Notes under the pieces: generated by a model
Database searches by the model: none
Seen by the model: only the letters and a program-made list of their open reading frames with translations
Told to the model about the DNA's origin: nothing
Assembly: GCA_012965905.1 (NCBI GenBank)
Contig: DTRN01000073.1
Location: 1-34,907, forward strand
DNA from: Nitrospirales bacterium
GTDB lineage: Bacteria; Nitrospirota; Nitrospiria; Nitrospirales; UBA2166
Direction: 5' to 3'
DNA: 34,907 nt
Translations under genes and position numbers: made by a program
Shown here: positions 15,775 to 24,406 of the stretch, piece by piece
Numbering within the stretch: the first letter of the stretch is position 1
Layout of the letters: every line of letters starts with the position of its first letter

Positions 15775-16161
15775 TTACGGTTTTACACGAATCGTGAGCA
15801 CTGGCCGCATGAAGAGAAAGTGGCGATAGGAGCAGAGGGTTGTGCACCCGAGTTTAAATGTTCCTGATTCTTCTGCAATGAATTCAAGGACCATTTCGCC
15901 GCCTGGCAGGATCATGATTTTTTCCACGCCAAACGCGGACGGTGTGACTGAATGTTCGGTGTCGGGCGTTGTGAAAATTAATCGAACCTCGCTTCCTTGC
16001 GGCACCTCGATGACATCGGGGATAAAGCCCTTCACTGTTGCCACGATATTAAACTCCGCAATTTGGCTCTGTGCAGAGACATTTTCCGTGAACAAGAACA
16101 TCATGATAATGAAGGGGAGAATTAAAAGTTGGTACTGTGGTCGGTAGAATGTACGTGTCAT
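15775..16161 (-). CDS. Exported CuA-like cupredoxin-domain protein
   Basis: A 128-residue exported protein. The N-terminus has a basic start and a hydrophobic core with a cleavage site near VSAQS (residue 30). The mature part resembles the CuA domain of cytochrome oxidase subunit II and nitrous oxide reductase: TPDTEHSVTPSAFGV supplies the first His, then PGGEMVLEF, then CTTLCSYRHFLFM with two Cys four apart, His four after the second, and Met. In canonical CuA the Met is three residues after the His; here it is four. Copper binding is therefore likely but the site may be altered. Last gene of a three-gene minus-strand operon, overlapping the Ppx gene by ATGA. It could serve as an electron carrier or copper chaperone. 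Confidence 0.8.
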   Translation of the reverse strand: MTRTFYRPQYQLLILPFIIMMFLFTENVSAQSQIAEFNIVATVKGFIPDVIEVPQGSEVRLIFTTPDTEHSVTPSAFGVEKIMILPGGEMVLEFIAEESGTFKLGCTTLCSYRHFLFMRPVLTIRVKP

Positions 16162-17180
16162 GATTGTCCCTCGGTTCGATGGAGGTTTGCGAACAAGTCT
16201 AGGGAAACCGTCTTCCCCGCAGTCTTGCGTATCTGATCGATAAGGATACCTTCTCGCAATCCATATTCGCTGACAAGAAGACTTGAGAATCCGAACTCTT
16301 CCATGGTGAGTTGAAGGATGAGGATTCCTGCAACAATGACATCCGCTCGCCCGGTTTCCAATCCTACCATCGTTCGACGTGCGACAATCGTTTTAGATAG
16401 GCATGCTTTCCTGATCCGTTGAATCGTTGCGAGTGGCAGCTGGTATTGATGAACCTTTCTCGGGTCGTAGATTGCCAGCTCTTGATCCATGGCCGCTAAT
16501 GTCGTAATCGTTCCGGCTGTGCCGATCAGTATGCTCTCACCGACATTGCCGAGGCGCGCTTTGACCTTTTGCAGCCAGTCTACGATAAAATTTTGAGCCG
16601 CAGTGAGTTTCTCGTCGGGGATGGGATCGGAAGTGAGAAATCGCTCAGTTAAACGTACAACACCAAGATCAGTTGAATAGAGTCGATCGGATTGCCCGTC
16701 TCTAGCTGAGATAAATTCTGTACTGCCTCCACCGATGTCTATGAGGAGAATGTTAGTGACGGTAGGCGAGAGTCCGGCAGCGATACCAAGGAGTGTGTGT
16801 CGTGCTTCTTTTTCGCCTGAGAGGATTTCAACCTCAAATCCCACTTCCGTTTGCACACGCCGAAGAAAGTCATCTCGATTTGTGGCGTCTCGTGCCGCAC
16901 TCGTTGCTATCGCAAGCGGTTGATTGATGCCGTGTTGTAGCAGAATTGGCCGCCAACGCTGAAGCGTTTGGATCGTACGATCCATGGCCGCATCCTGTAA
17001 CGTTCCGTATTGCTGCAATCCTTCGCCTAGCCGCGTCATAACCTGATCTGAATACACCGCGGTCAGCCGTGCATCGGATTCCGCGCGCACAATAAGAAGC
17101 CGTACTGTATTGGTGCCGAGGTCAAGGCCGGCGATGTGCTGAGGTAAGGACCCGTCAGAAAATGGCGGAGACGAGGTCAT
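16158..17180 (-). CDS. Exopolyphosphatase / guanosine pentaphosphatase (Ppx/GppA family)
   Basis: A 340-residue member of the ASKHA fold. The phosphate-1 motif is [12 protein letters not shown] near residue 20, followed by a Lys/Arg-bearing segment ([10 protein letters not shown]), [13 protein letters not shown], and the phosphate-2 motif [10 protein letters not shown]. Family members remove terminal phosphate from inorganic polyphosphate or convert pppGpp to ppGpp. The length is that of the short bacterial type without the C-terminal HD domain, so it could be either. I start at the ATG at 17180; a further ATG nine codons upstream is in frame but lies deeper in the preceding gene. It overlaps the CbbQ-like gene by 26 bases and the cupredoxin by 4, indicating one transcript. 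Confidence 0.9.
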   Translation of the reverse strand: MTSSPPFSDGSLPQHIAGLDLGTNTVRLLIVRAESDARLTAVYSDQVMTRLGEGLQQYGTLQDAAMDRTIQTLQRWRPILLQHGINQPLAIATSAARDATNRDDFLRRVQTEVGFEVEILSGEKEARHTLLGIAAGLSPTVTNILLIDIGGGSTEFISARDGQSDRLYSTDLGVVRLTERFLTSDPIPDEKLTAAQNFIVDWLQKVKARLGNVGESILIGTAGTITTLAAMDQELAIYDPRKVHQYQLPLATIQRIRKACLSKTIVARRTMVGLETGRADVIVAGILILQLTMEEFGFSSLLVSEYGLREGILIDQIRKTAGKTVSLDLFANLHRTEGQS

Positions 17181-17979
17181 GCATCCCACGTTGGGTCTCA
17201 GCATCATCGCTCATTGGGCGGACGATGGCTGCATCGCATGCTTGCTGCGGAGATATACCTTGATGAATGAGGTTTGCCGCATAAACCAGCAGTCGTGTGC
17301 TTACCCCCTCATCGAGGCCATGGTGCTTTAGATTGCGTATCTTTCCCCCAAGTTTGACCACACGTGCCGCCATGCTGGGATCAATTCCCGTTTCGTGGGC
17401 GACAATTTGGCATTCGAGGTCGGGTGGAGGATAGTCAAACTCGATGGCAAGAAATCGTTGTCTGGTGCTCTGTTTGAGGTCCTTGATCGCACTTTGGTAG
17501 CCGGGGTTGTATGACATCACCAGCATGAAATCGTCTACTGCGTTGAGAACCTCTCCGCGCTTTTCCACCGGGAGAATGCGTCGATCATCCGAGAGCGGGT
17601 GAATGAGCACCGTCGTGTCTTTTCTTGCTTCGACAATTTCGTCTAGGTAGCAGATGGCTCCGTGCTTCACGGCAAGACTCAGGGGGCCATCCATCCATAC
17701 TGTCTCGTCATCCTGCAGCAGATATCGCCCGACGAGATCGGAAGCTGTGAGGTCTTCGTGACATGCAACGGTCACAAGAGGTCGTCCGAGCCGATAGGCC
17801 ATTGATTGGACGAATCGGGATTTCCCGCATCCTGTCGGTCCTTTGAGGAGGAGCGGCATCCTGAGCCTTGCGGCGGTGCTGAACAGCTCAACTTCTCCGC
17901 CAACCTCAGCGTAGTATGGTTCTTGTCCCAGCAAATATGCGGCGAGCGCTGAGTGGGATTTTTCGGAGGACACTATCAT
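17155..17979 (-). CDS. CbbQ/NirQ/NorQ-type AAA+ ATPase
   Basis: A 274-residue MoxR-type AAA+ ATPase. Walker A is GPTGCGKS (47-54), Walker B is ICYLDEI (109-115), sensor 1 is SYNPGYQ (about 156-162), and arginines follow in STRQRF. The C-terminal CbbQ extension ([15 protein letters not shown]) is present. CbbQ, NirQ and NorQ proteins pair with a VWA/MIDAS protein (CbbO, NorD) to remodel Rubisco or nitric oxide reductase. No VWA partner and no such client enzyme lie in the window, so the target is unknown. First gene of the minus-strand set with ppx and the CuA-like protein; the metal-centred neighbour makes a cofactor-maturation role conceivable but unproven. Confidence 0.88.
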   Translation of the reverse strand: MIVSSEKSHSALAAYLLGQEPYYAEVGGEVELFSTAARLRMPLLLKGPTGCGKSRFVQSMAYRLGRPLVTVACHEDLTASDLVGRYLLQDDETVWMDGPLSLAVKHGAICYLDEIVEARKDTTVLIHPLSDDRRILPVEKRGEVLNAVDDFMLVMSYNPGYQSAIKDLKQSTRQRFLAIEFDYPPPDLECQIVAHETGIDPSMAARVVKLGGKIRNLKHHGLDEGVSTRLLVYAANLIHQGISPQQACDAAIVRPMSDDAETQRGMHDLVSAIF

Positions 17980-18036
17980 GGTGATTGACCGGTATGCTGG
18001 AAATGCGGGAATAAGTAGATCACACGCGTTGGGAGT

Positions 18037-18789
18037 TCAATGCGTAGCGCTGGCGTGACGACGGGAGGCACGTACAAACGCACTAAACAGTCGTTGATTT
18101 GGCTCGGAGCGCGCGTATAGATGCTCAGGATGCCACTGGATCCCAACAAAAAATGTACGCATCGGTGCCTCGATTGCCTCAATAATTCCATCTGGAGCGG
18201 TGGCACTCACTGTGAGCTGTGGAGCCACCGTCTTCAATGCCTGATGGTGACAGCTGTTCACACGGAACTGACGACGGCCAACAATTCTGGCAAGACGACT
18301 TTTTGGAGCAATTGATATGGAATGAGCTGTACGGGCGACGGGTCCATCTGGCTTATGGTTCGAGGCGCGAGGTAGTTGGGTGGCGATATCTTGAACAAGG
18401 GTGCCTCCGAGTGCCACATTGACTGTTTGCATACCCCCACAGATTCCAAGCAAGGGGAGACTTGTCTTCCAAGCGGTTTTGGCTAGCGCGATATCAAACT
18501 CTGATCGCGCGGTGCTCATAATGGGATACGAACATATTGGAGGTTCCCCATACCATCGAGGATCGAGATCAGATCCGCTCCCAATCATCATCAACCCATG
18601 TAATTGTTTGGTAAGTAGAGGACGGAGTGTGTTCATGTGAGCATATGAAAGAATAATTGGAATCGCGCCAGCGTGTTCCAGAGCTTTGGTGTAGCGCTCT
18701 TGTACGTAATAAGTAGGGCTGCCTCCCCCAAGCGAATGACCCTCATCGCCAGCATGGAAATCTGGGCTGATGCCGATAATAGGTCTCAT
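18037..18789 (-). CDS. Gamma-glutamyl-gamma-aminobutyrate hydrolase-like class I glutamine amidotransferase (peptidase C26)
   Basis: A 250-residue cytosolic hydrolase. The N-terminus RPIIGISPDF is typical of the PuuD/C26 family. GSGSDLDPRWYGE is the family glycine-rich turn, the nucleophile Cys lies in LGICGGMQ, NSCHHQAL precedes the barrel end, and GIQWHPE supplies the catalytic His and Glu. PuuD cleaves gamma-glutamyl-GABA in the putrescine pathway; other relatives act on different gamma-glutamyl amides. None of the other Puu enzymes are here, so the substrate is open. Its ATG directly abuts the stop of the upstream exported protein (TAA then ATG), so the two are co-translated. About 57 bases separate it from the CbbQ-like gene. 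Confidence 0.88.
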   Translation of the reverse strand: MRPIIGISPDFHAGDEGHSLGGGSPTYYVQERYTKALEHAGAIPIILSYAHMNTLRPLLTKQLHGLMMIGSGSDLDPRWYGEPPICSYPIMSTARSEFDIALAKTAWKTSLPLLGICGGMQTVNVALGGTLVQDIATQLPRASNHKPDGPVARTAHSISIAPKSRLARIVGRRQFRVNSCHHQALKTVAPQLTVSATAPDGIIEAIEAPMRTFFVGIQWHPEHLYARSEPNQRLFSAFVRASRRHASATH

Positions 18790-19191
18790 TTATTCTGTTT
18801 GTGCGTCTTGTGTCGGGGCTACTGTGTCTGTCAGGTCCATCTGAGGTCCTTCTTCGGTCTGAAGGGGGAGTCCCGCGAAGCGGATCGGTTCTTGCCCGCG
18901 AAGATGAGCGGGGGTTAAGACGTATGTCCCGCGAAACGCTGGGGTCCAGATGCGACAGGCGGCAAGCTCATCTCCACCAGAGAGACCATAGGCTGCGCTT
19001 CCAATTAGTCCACCAAGGATTGCGTATGTCACTTTTGCGGGGGTGTACAGCAGCGTGGCGAAAAAGGCGCCGATCCCAGCGCTCGCCACAGAGGCTGTGG
19101 ATTCTGCACGGACGGAAGGTATCATGGAAAGCTGACAGACCAGCATCACCAAAATGACTGCTGTGAGTGCTCTCTTTGTCGAAAACGTCAT
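18790..19191 (-). CDS. Small exported protein of unknown function
   Basis: I do not recognise this 133-residue protein. It has a clear signal peptide (basic start, hydrophobic core TAVILVMLVCQLSM, cleavage near VRAES at residue 29). A small-residue-rich hydrophobic stretch follows at about 38-70 (ASAGIGAFFATLLYTP...AILGGLIGSAAYGL) that could insert in a membrane, then a polar tail. A TYVLTPAHLRG segment looks structured. The ATG has AAGGAG about nine bases upstream. The stop touches the ATG of the C26-type hydrolase, so they form a pair in one transcript. Confidence 0.75.
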   Translation of the reverse strand: MTFSTKRALTAVILVMLVCQLSMIPSVRAESTASVASAGIGAFFATLLYTPAKVTYAILGGLIGSAAYGLSGGDELAACRIWTPAFRGTYVLTPAHLRGQEPIRFAGLPLQTEEGPQMDLTDTVAPTQDAQTE

Positions 19192-19337
19192 CGTCTCGAT
19201 CTCCTTTCCGGCATCAAATATTAAGCCATGTGGTGATTGTGGGCGTATTGTAACAACCGGTCTCCGGATCTACAACGTCGTGGTAGCACGAAACATACGG
19301 GATAACTTGACAATAGCCACAATTCGATGTCTAGTAG

Positions 19338-20045
19338 TCGGAAACCGATGAACTCTTCTCACGGGTCCTTCGTGATGATGCCGTCAACGAGATCCGATTC
19401 CCAAGTGATCGCGGTATCGCTGGGCATGTGTTTACGACGGGAGTGACCATAGACATCCCAGATGCGCAGGTCGATTCACGATTCAATCCAGAGTTCGATG
19501 AAGAAACGGGTTTTGTCACCCGGTCCGTGCTATGCGTGCCCGTGATTAACAAACGTGGTGAGGTCATTGGGGCAAGCCAAGCGCTCAGCAGAACAACCGG
19601 CCCATTCACCTACGAAGACGAATCACGCTTAAAAGCGTTCACGGCAGAGATCTCTTCCGTGCTTGAGAGTGCGCAGATGTTTGACGCGACAGAGAATATG
19701 AATGAAGGGAAACAAGGCTCGGTTGAAATAGTATCTGATGGGGTCATCACGTTTGATAACCAAGGCAACGTTATGACCTGCAACACTTCGGGCTTGAAGA
19801 TCATGTGTGCAACCTTAGAGGACATTCTCCATCGGCCTGCGCACGAGGTATTTGCCGGCCCTAACGCATAGGTTGTTGAAAAGCTCGAACACGTGGCACA
19901 AACACACGCCGTTGATATGGCCGTGGACAGCGTACTGGAGTTCGCTGGAAGTACGCAGATGGTCAATATGACGCTTCTTCCGCTGGCAGACGCGGCAAAA
20001 TCAGAAGCTGGTTCTATGGTGATATTCAAGGTCATTCCTCAATAG
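19338..20045 (+). pseudogene. Decayed GAF-PAS sensory protein gene (remnant)
   Basis: One reading frame carries a recognisable GAF domain from SETDELFSRVL (19338 on), through NEIRFPSDRGIAGHVF and DIPDAQVDSRFNPEFDEETG to VLCVPVINKRGEVIG and GPFTYEDES. It is followed by a PAS-like segment (SDGVITFDNQGNVMTCN). The frame is closed upstream by two TAG codons at 19332-19337. It is interrupted by TAG at 19869-19871, then continues with clear PAS-like sequence (VVEKLEHVAQTHAVDMAVDS...) to TAG at 20043-20045. Just before 19338 the adjacent frame reads LTIATIRCLVV, which could be the displaced first GAF strand, suggesting a frameshift. Such GAF-PAS modules usually end in an adenylate/guanylate cyclase domain; none is left. 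The segment 19428-19871 is itself open and starts with GTG, but no intact domain set remains. Confidence 0.8.
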
Positions 20046-20314
20046 TACGACCATACGTTCACCATCGAACCCCTGCAAACCAACAGCGTTTTTCGCCCCA
20101 CCCGCAGCTCCTCTTCGGAAATGCCGCCAGTGCAACATGGCCGCAGCTCATTCGCGCGCCCGATAGGTTTAGTTTTGCACCATCCACAATGACCGATATT
20201 ATTTAGTTATGATATTGTATTAATTATATGTAGTTATATTACTATACGTAAAGTAGTACATAAAAAACTTTCTGTAGCTTACGTTTACGTGCACTCAGTT
20301 GAAAGGAGACCACA
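20046..20314. other. AT-rich intergenic stretch before hemL
   Basis: Between the pseudogene and hemL I find no gene. The first half has ordinary composition. From about 20190 to 20280 the sequence becomes strongly AT-rich (ATATTATTTAGTTATG, TTAATTATATG, ATTACTATAC), which may hold the hemL promoter, although I cannot fix -35 and -10 boxes. It ends in GAAAGGAGA, the hemL ribosome site. Confidence 0.5.
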
Positions 20315-21601
20315 TTGAGTAACGCGCAATCGATTCGTTTGTTCAAGGAGGCCGAGCGGCATCTTCCCGGCGGTGTCAATAGCCCCGTTCGGGCGTTTAA
20401 ATCTGTGGGGGGGACTCCGCCGTTCATTGAGCGGGCCAAAGGCGCCAAGATTTACGATGCGGACGGCCGGGCCTATATCGATTATGTGCTTTCATGGGGG
20501 CCGATGATTTTAGGACACGCCCATCCCCAGGTTGTGCGCGCGGTGACCCGTGCAGCGGAAAATGGTATGAGTTTCGGTGCACCGACGGAACTCGAAATCA
20601 AACTCGCCAAACTCGTCAAGTCTGCCTTTCCGTCGATCGAACTCGTCCGCATGGTCAATTCCGGTACGGAAGCGGTGATGAGTGCCATTCGTGTGGCGAG
20701 AGGATTTACCAAGCGAGAGAAGATTCTCAAGTTCGAGGGGTGCTATCACGGTCATGCTGATCATCTGCTTGTGCGTGCAGGCTCGGGAGCTGCGACCCTG
20801 GGCGTCCCAGATAGTCTGGGTGTCCCGCCCATGACAGCGCGGCAGACCATCACCGCACCGTATAACGACATCACGACCGTCAAACGGATCTTTGAACGTG
20901 AAGGGAAGAACATCGCGTGTGTCATTGTTGAACCTGTCGCGGGAAATATGGGGGTGGTGCCGCCACGACCACGCTTTCTTCAAGGGCTTCGGTCCCTTAC
21001 GAAGCAGTACGACAGCTTGTTAGTGTTTGATGAGGTGATTACCGGGTTTCGCGTGCATCGCGGGGGGGCGCAGGGCCTGTTCAAGATTGTTCCGGACCTC
21101 ACCTGTCTTGGAAAGATTCTTGGGGGTGGTTTGCCGGTTGGTGCCTATGGAGGGCGGCGGGAGATTATGGAGCGTATTGCTCCGCTTGGGCCGGTGTATC
21201 AGGCGGGAACGCTGTCCGGAAATCCGTTGGCGATGACGGCTGGAATTGAAACGCTCACCCTCCTGCGAGCTCCAGGCGTGTATCGACAGTTAGAGGTGTG
21301 TGCAAAACACTTAGGGGCAGGACTCGAGGAAGAGGCGCGCCGTGCTGGAGTACCTGTGTGTTCAACCCGTGTCGGGTCGATGCTTGGTCTGTTCTTTACA
21401 CGACGGCCGGTGGTTGATTTTGCCACGGCGAAGACTTCGGATACGAGCGTGTTTACGCGCTATTTTCACGGCTTATTAGATCGAGGGATCTACACTGCGC
21501 CTTCACAGTTCGAGGCGATGTTTCTTTCGATCGCACATACGCCTCAGATGATCGAACGGACGATCAGGGCTGCGCGGACCGTATTTCGGACGCTTGCGTA
21601 A
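20315..21601 (+). CDS. hemL: Glutamate-1-semialdehyde 2,1-aminomutase
   Basis: A 428-residue PLP enzyme that converts glutamate-1-semialdehyde into 5-aminolevulinate, the last step of the C5 route to haem and other tetrapyrroles. Landmarks: the N-terminus [70 protein letters not shown] with the PLP Asp, and the Schiff-base Lys267 in [17 protein letters not shown]. The length is standard. Translation appears to start at TTG (20315), five bases after a strong AAAGGAGA; no ATG fits near the conserved N-terminus. The gene stands alone; HemA and other haem genes are not in the window. Confidence 0.97.
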   Translation: MSNAQSIRLFKEAERHLPGGVNSPVRAFKSVGGTPPFIERAKGAKIYDADGRAYIDYVLSWGPMILGHAHPQVVRAVTRAAENGMSFGAPTELEIKLAKLVKSAFPSIELVRMVNSGTEAVMSAIRVARGFTKREKILKFEGCYHGHADHLLVRAGSGAATLGVPDSLGVPPMTARQTITAPYNDITTVKRIFEREGKNIACVIVEPVAGNMGVVPPRPRFLQGLRSLTKQYDSLLVFDEVITGFRVHRGGAQGLFKIVPDLTCLGKILGGGLPVGAYGGRREIMERIAPLGPVYQAGTLSGNPLAMTAGIETLTLLRAPGVYRQLEVCAKHLGAGLEEEARRAGVPVCSTRVGSMLGLFFTRRPVVDFATAKTSDTSVFTRYFHGLLDRGIYTAPSQFEAMFLSIAHTPQMIERTIRAARTVFRTLA

Positions 21602-21607
21602 GTGCTG

Positions 21608-21742
21608 CTACTTGTTTTTTTTGTTTTTTTGCTGTGGCTGCGATGGCTGCTTTTTCTTCTCGGGTGTGGGAGCGACCAAGAGGTATACCAAGATGATAAA
21701 ACCGACACCGACAGCCGAGATGGCCATATAGGTTCCACTCAT
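21608..21742 (-). CDS. Small single-pass membrane protein, 44 residues
   Basis: A short frame that an ORF caller with a length cut-off would miss. It reads MSGTYMAISAVGVGFIILVY, then LLVAPTPEKKKQPSQPQQ and a Lys/Asn tail, stopping at 21608. Residues 5-24 form one transmembrane helix; the rest is a proline-, glutamine- and lysine-rich cytoplasmic tail. A GGGGAG ribosome site lies seven bases before the ATG. Two longer overlapping frames on the same strand look like out-of-frame shadows. Function unknown; short proteins of this shape often sit beside respiratory or secretion complexes. It is convergent with hemL, six bases apart. Confidence 0.65.
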   Translation of the reverse strand: MSGTYMAISAVGVGFIILVYLLVAPTPEKKKQPSQPQQKNKKNK

Positions 21743-21843
21743 GGTTTGCTCCCCAGAAACTAAAGGGTGGAAGCATACCATCCCTCACTTTGCCACCGCA
21801 ATGACGGACGTCACTCGTGCAGTTAGAGGCGCGTTTAGCTTGT

Positions 21844-21872
21844 TGACTTAGTCCTAGCCAGTTTGTAGACTA
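21844..21872 (+). promoter_or_regulatory. Candidate sigma70-type promoter of the PilB-like gene
   Basis: TTGACT (21844-21849), a 17-base spacer and TAGACT (21867-21872), about 45 bases before the GTG at 21917. It is the best promoter-like match in the 174-base gap and is correctly oriented. Confidence 0.45.
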
Positions 21873-21916
21873 ATTTTTATTGACAGCGCATAGTTTCATT
21901 TCAAGCGGAGAGTCTT

Positions 21917-24214
21917 GTGCCAACTTTAGAACACAAGCCCCACGTTCTTGCTCCCCAGTCGAAACAATCATTTGATAAGCGGTTGATCGCTGTGATCAAC
22001 CAGATCAACGCGGCCAAAAATATCGATGAGATCGTCATCGATCTCAAAATTGTAATTCTTTCCCTCTTCGACGCCGATCGGCTAACTATCTACGCCGTTT
22101 CGCCGAACCGCAAGGAAATTTTTTCCAAGACCAAGACGACTGATGAAGTGCTCAAGATTCGTGTTCCCATGAGCAACAGGAGCATTACAGGATTTGTGGC
22201 TTCGGCAGGAAAGACTGTGAATATTCGTGATGTCTATGATGTCGTGGAGATCAAGAGTCTTCATGCTGAGCTGGAGTTTGATGGGAGCTGGGACAAGAAG
22301 ACGGGGTACGTGACCCGACAGGTCTTGTGCGTTCCCATTTCGTTTCAGCAGAAAATTCTCGGTGTGCTGCAGCTCATCAATAAAACGACAGGCAACCGTT
22401 TTACGGCCGAGGATGCGGGATGGGCGGAATCAGTCTCAGAAGTTCTTGGTATTGCGTTTCACAATCACACCAAAGTCCAACGTCGAGTCCGAACGCGGTT
22501 CGATCTTCTTCTTGATGAACAACTCATTTCGCCTGAGGACTTGGAAGCTGCCTTGGTGACGCCGAGGAAGAGGGGGCACGATGTCGAATCTCTGCTAATC
22601 GCAGACTATGGGCTCGAGAAGACGGATATCGGGAAGTCGTTGGCTCAGCATTATCGCTGCGAGTTCATGGAGTTTCACGCGACGACTACGATCCCGCTCG
22701 ATCTGACGGCTAAGGTGCAGGATAAATATGACTTTCTGAAACGGCAATTGTGGATGCCTATTAAGTTAGAAAACAACAAGGCCACGGTGATCATCGATAA
22801 TCCCCAGGACCTCACCAAACTTGACAGCATTAAGCTGATCCTCAAGCCACTCATGATTGAGTATGTCGTCGGGCTGCGAGAGGACGTCCTCAAATATATT
22901 GCCCATGCGCAGGGCACAATTGTCAGTGAGGAGGGCTCGATTGAGGATCTGCTGACAGATCTTGAGGCTGACGACGATGAGGAAAGTGAAAGCGTCGAAG
23001 GAGAGTTGTCGGATTCCGATAGTGTCATCATTAAGGTAACCAATCAGATTATCCGCGATGCATACAGACTGGGCGTATCTGACATCCACATTGAACCCTA
23101 TCCGGGAAAACGCCCCTGCGTGGTCCGCTTCCGGGTTGATGGTGCCTGTTTTAAGTATCAGGAAGTCCCAGCAAGCCATTCGCGCGCTCTGACGTCTCGA
23201 CTGAAGATTATGGCTTCGCTGGATATTGCCGAGCGGAGGAAACCGCAGGACGGAAAAATTAAATTTAGAATCGATGGGACAAGAAACATCGAGCTTCGTG
23301 TTGCAACGGTTCCAACCCAAGGCGCCCAGGAAGATGTGGTCATGCGTATTCTTCCCGCGTCGGAACCACTGCCGCTGGCTCAAATGGGATTCTCAGACTA
23401 CAATCTCACTGCTGTGCAAGAAGCGGCTGCCAAGCCGTATGGGTTGATGCTTGTTGTCGGCCCCACCGGCTCCGGCAAAACAACCACCTTGCATTCAGTG
23501 TTGGGCTATATCAACACCGTGGACCGCAAGATTTGGACTGCTGAGGACCCGGTTGAAATTACACAATATCAGCTGCGACAAGTCCAAATGCTTCCGAAAA
23601 TTGGGCTGACCTTCGCCACAGCGATGAAAGCGTTTCTTCGTGCGGATCCTGATGTGATTATGGTCGGTGAGATGCGTGACGAGGAAACGGCGGGCACCGG
23701 CATTGAGGCGTCTCTTACCGGACATTTGGTGTTGAGTACCTTGCACACGAATAGTGCTCCGGAAACGATCACGCGTCTGCTGGATATGGGCCTGGATCCC
23801 TTTAGTTTTGCCGACGCGCTGCTTTGTATTGTCGCGCAACGTTTGGGACGAACCCTCTGTAAGTCATGCAAAGAGGCATATAGCCCTTCAAAAGAAGAGC
23901 GCCAAGAGCTGGCGGTTGAATATGGGGAAGAGTTTGCCTCGGAATTGAACTTAGATGACCCTGACCTTAAGCTCTACAAGCCTGTTGGCTGTGATAAGTG
24001 TAATAAATCAGGCTATCGAGGGCGAGTGGGTCTTCATGAAGCCTTGATTGGCACCGATCCCTTGAAGAAAATGATCATGGAGAGATCGAAGATGGAAGAT
24101 CTTCGAACGCAGGCGATTAAGGAAGGGATGCGTACGCTGAAACAAGACGGAATTCAGAAGGTCACCAGGGGCCTTATTGACTTGAAGCAGGTGCGAGCAG
24201 TGTGTATCAAGTAA
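21917..24214 (+). CDS. GspE/PilB-family secretion ATPase with an N-terminal GAF domain
   Basis: A 765-residue ATPase for pilus or type II secretion assembly. Residues about 22-186 form a GAF domain (ADRLTIYAV, SITGFVASAGKTVNIRDVY, VLCVPISFQQKILGVLQLINK). An MshEN-like domain follows at about 195-335 (LLDEQLISPEDLEAAL, KRGHDVESLLIADYGL), a fold that can bind c-di-GMP, and then an acidic linker (345-368). The ATPase core has Walker A GPTGSGKT (515-522), the Asp box AEDPVEI, Walker B DVIMVGEMRD, the His box HTNSAPETI and a tetracysteine zinc site (CKSC 648-651, CDKC 692-695). The GTG start has GGAG six bases upstream. No PilC, PilT or pilin gene lies nearby. The GAF domain suggests control by a small ligand; which one cannot be told. 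Confidence 0.9.
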   Translation: MPTLEHKPHVLAPQSKQSFDKRLIAVINQINAAKNIDEIVIDLKIVILSLFDADRLTIYAVSPNRKEIFSKTKTTDEVLKIRVPMSNRSITGFVASAGKTVNIRDVYDVVEIKSLHAELEFDGSWDKKTGYVTRQVLCVPISFQQKILGVLQLINKTTGNRFTAEDAGWAESVSEVLGIAFHNHTKVQRRVRTRFDLLLDEQLISPEDLEAALVTPRKRGHDVESLLIADYGLEKTDIGKSLAQHYRCEFMEFHATTTIPLDLTAKVQDKYDFLKRQLWMPIKLENNKATVIIDNPQDLTKLDSIKLILKPLMIEYVVGLREDVLKYIAHAQGTIVSEEGSIEDLLTDLEADDDEESESVEGELSDSDSVIIKVTNQIIRDAYRLGVSDIHIEPYPGKRPCVVRFRVDGACFKYQEVPASHSRALTSRLKIMASLDIAERRKPQDGKIKFRIDGTRNIELRVATVPTQGAQEDVVMRILPASEPLPLAQMGFSDYNLTAVQEAAAKPYGLMLVVGPTGSGKTTTLHSVLGYINTVDRKIWTAEDPVEITQYQLRQVQMLPKIGLTFATAMKAFLRADPDVIMVGEMRDEETAGTGIEASLTGHLVLSTLHTNSAPETITRLLDMGLDPFSFADALLCIVAQRLGRTLCKSCKEAYSPSKEERQELAVEYGEEFASELNLDDPDLKLYKPVGCDKCNKSGYRGRVGLHEALIGTDPLKKMIMERSKMEDLRTQAIKEGMRTLKQDGIQKVTRGLIDLKQVRAVCIK

Positions 24215-24406
24215 TGTCTATTTCTTGTATTGCCTAGTTCAGCTCGGTTTCCGCTCGCGTTAATTTCCACCTTACAATCCTTCATTTGTTCGTGTACACT
24301 CCGGGTGTTTTGTGGTGTGATGTGTGAGTGCTGTTTAAGTCGTATCCGGCCATTTACCTCCATGTCGTTTCTGATGTGTTCACATCCCATTCTCTGATGA
24401 CAGCGC

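Noticed and set aside
19154-19351. 65-codon plus-strand frame before the GAF remnant
   Set aside because: Its first part overlaps the signal-peptide region of the divergent exported protein gene. Only its last dozen residues look like displaced GAF sequence, so I treated it as part of the decay and not as a gene.
20190-20290. AT-rich stretch as a replication or transfer origin
   Set aside because: No iterated repeats, DnaA-box clusters or partition genes; a promoter region for hemL is the simpler reading.
20510-20983. 157-codon minus-strand frame inside hemL
   Set aside because: Opposite to a textbook HemL sequence; low-complexity His/Arg-rich translation.
21609-21640. T-rich run after hemL as an intrinsic terminator
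   Set aside because: No convincing GC-rich hairpin precedes the T run, and the run encodes the Lys/Asn tail of the 44-residue protein on the other strand.
22766-23383. 205-codon open frame on the minus strand inside the PilB-like gene
   Set aside because: It lies fully antisense to a well-conserved ATPase, has no ribosome site or recognisable domain, and its composition is what the complementary strand of the real gene gives.
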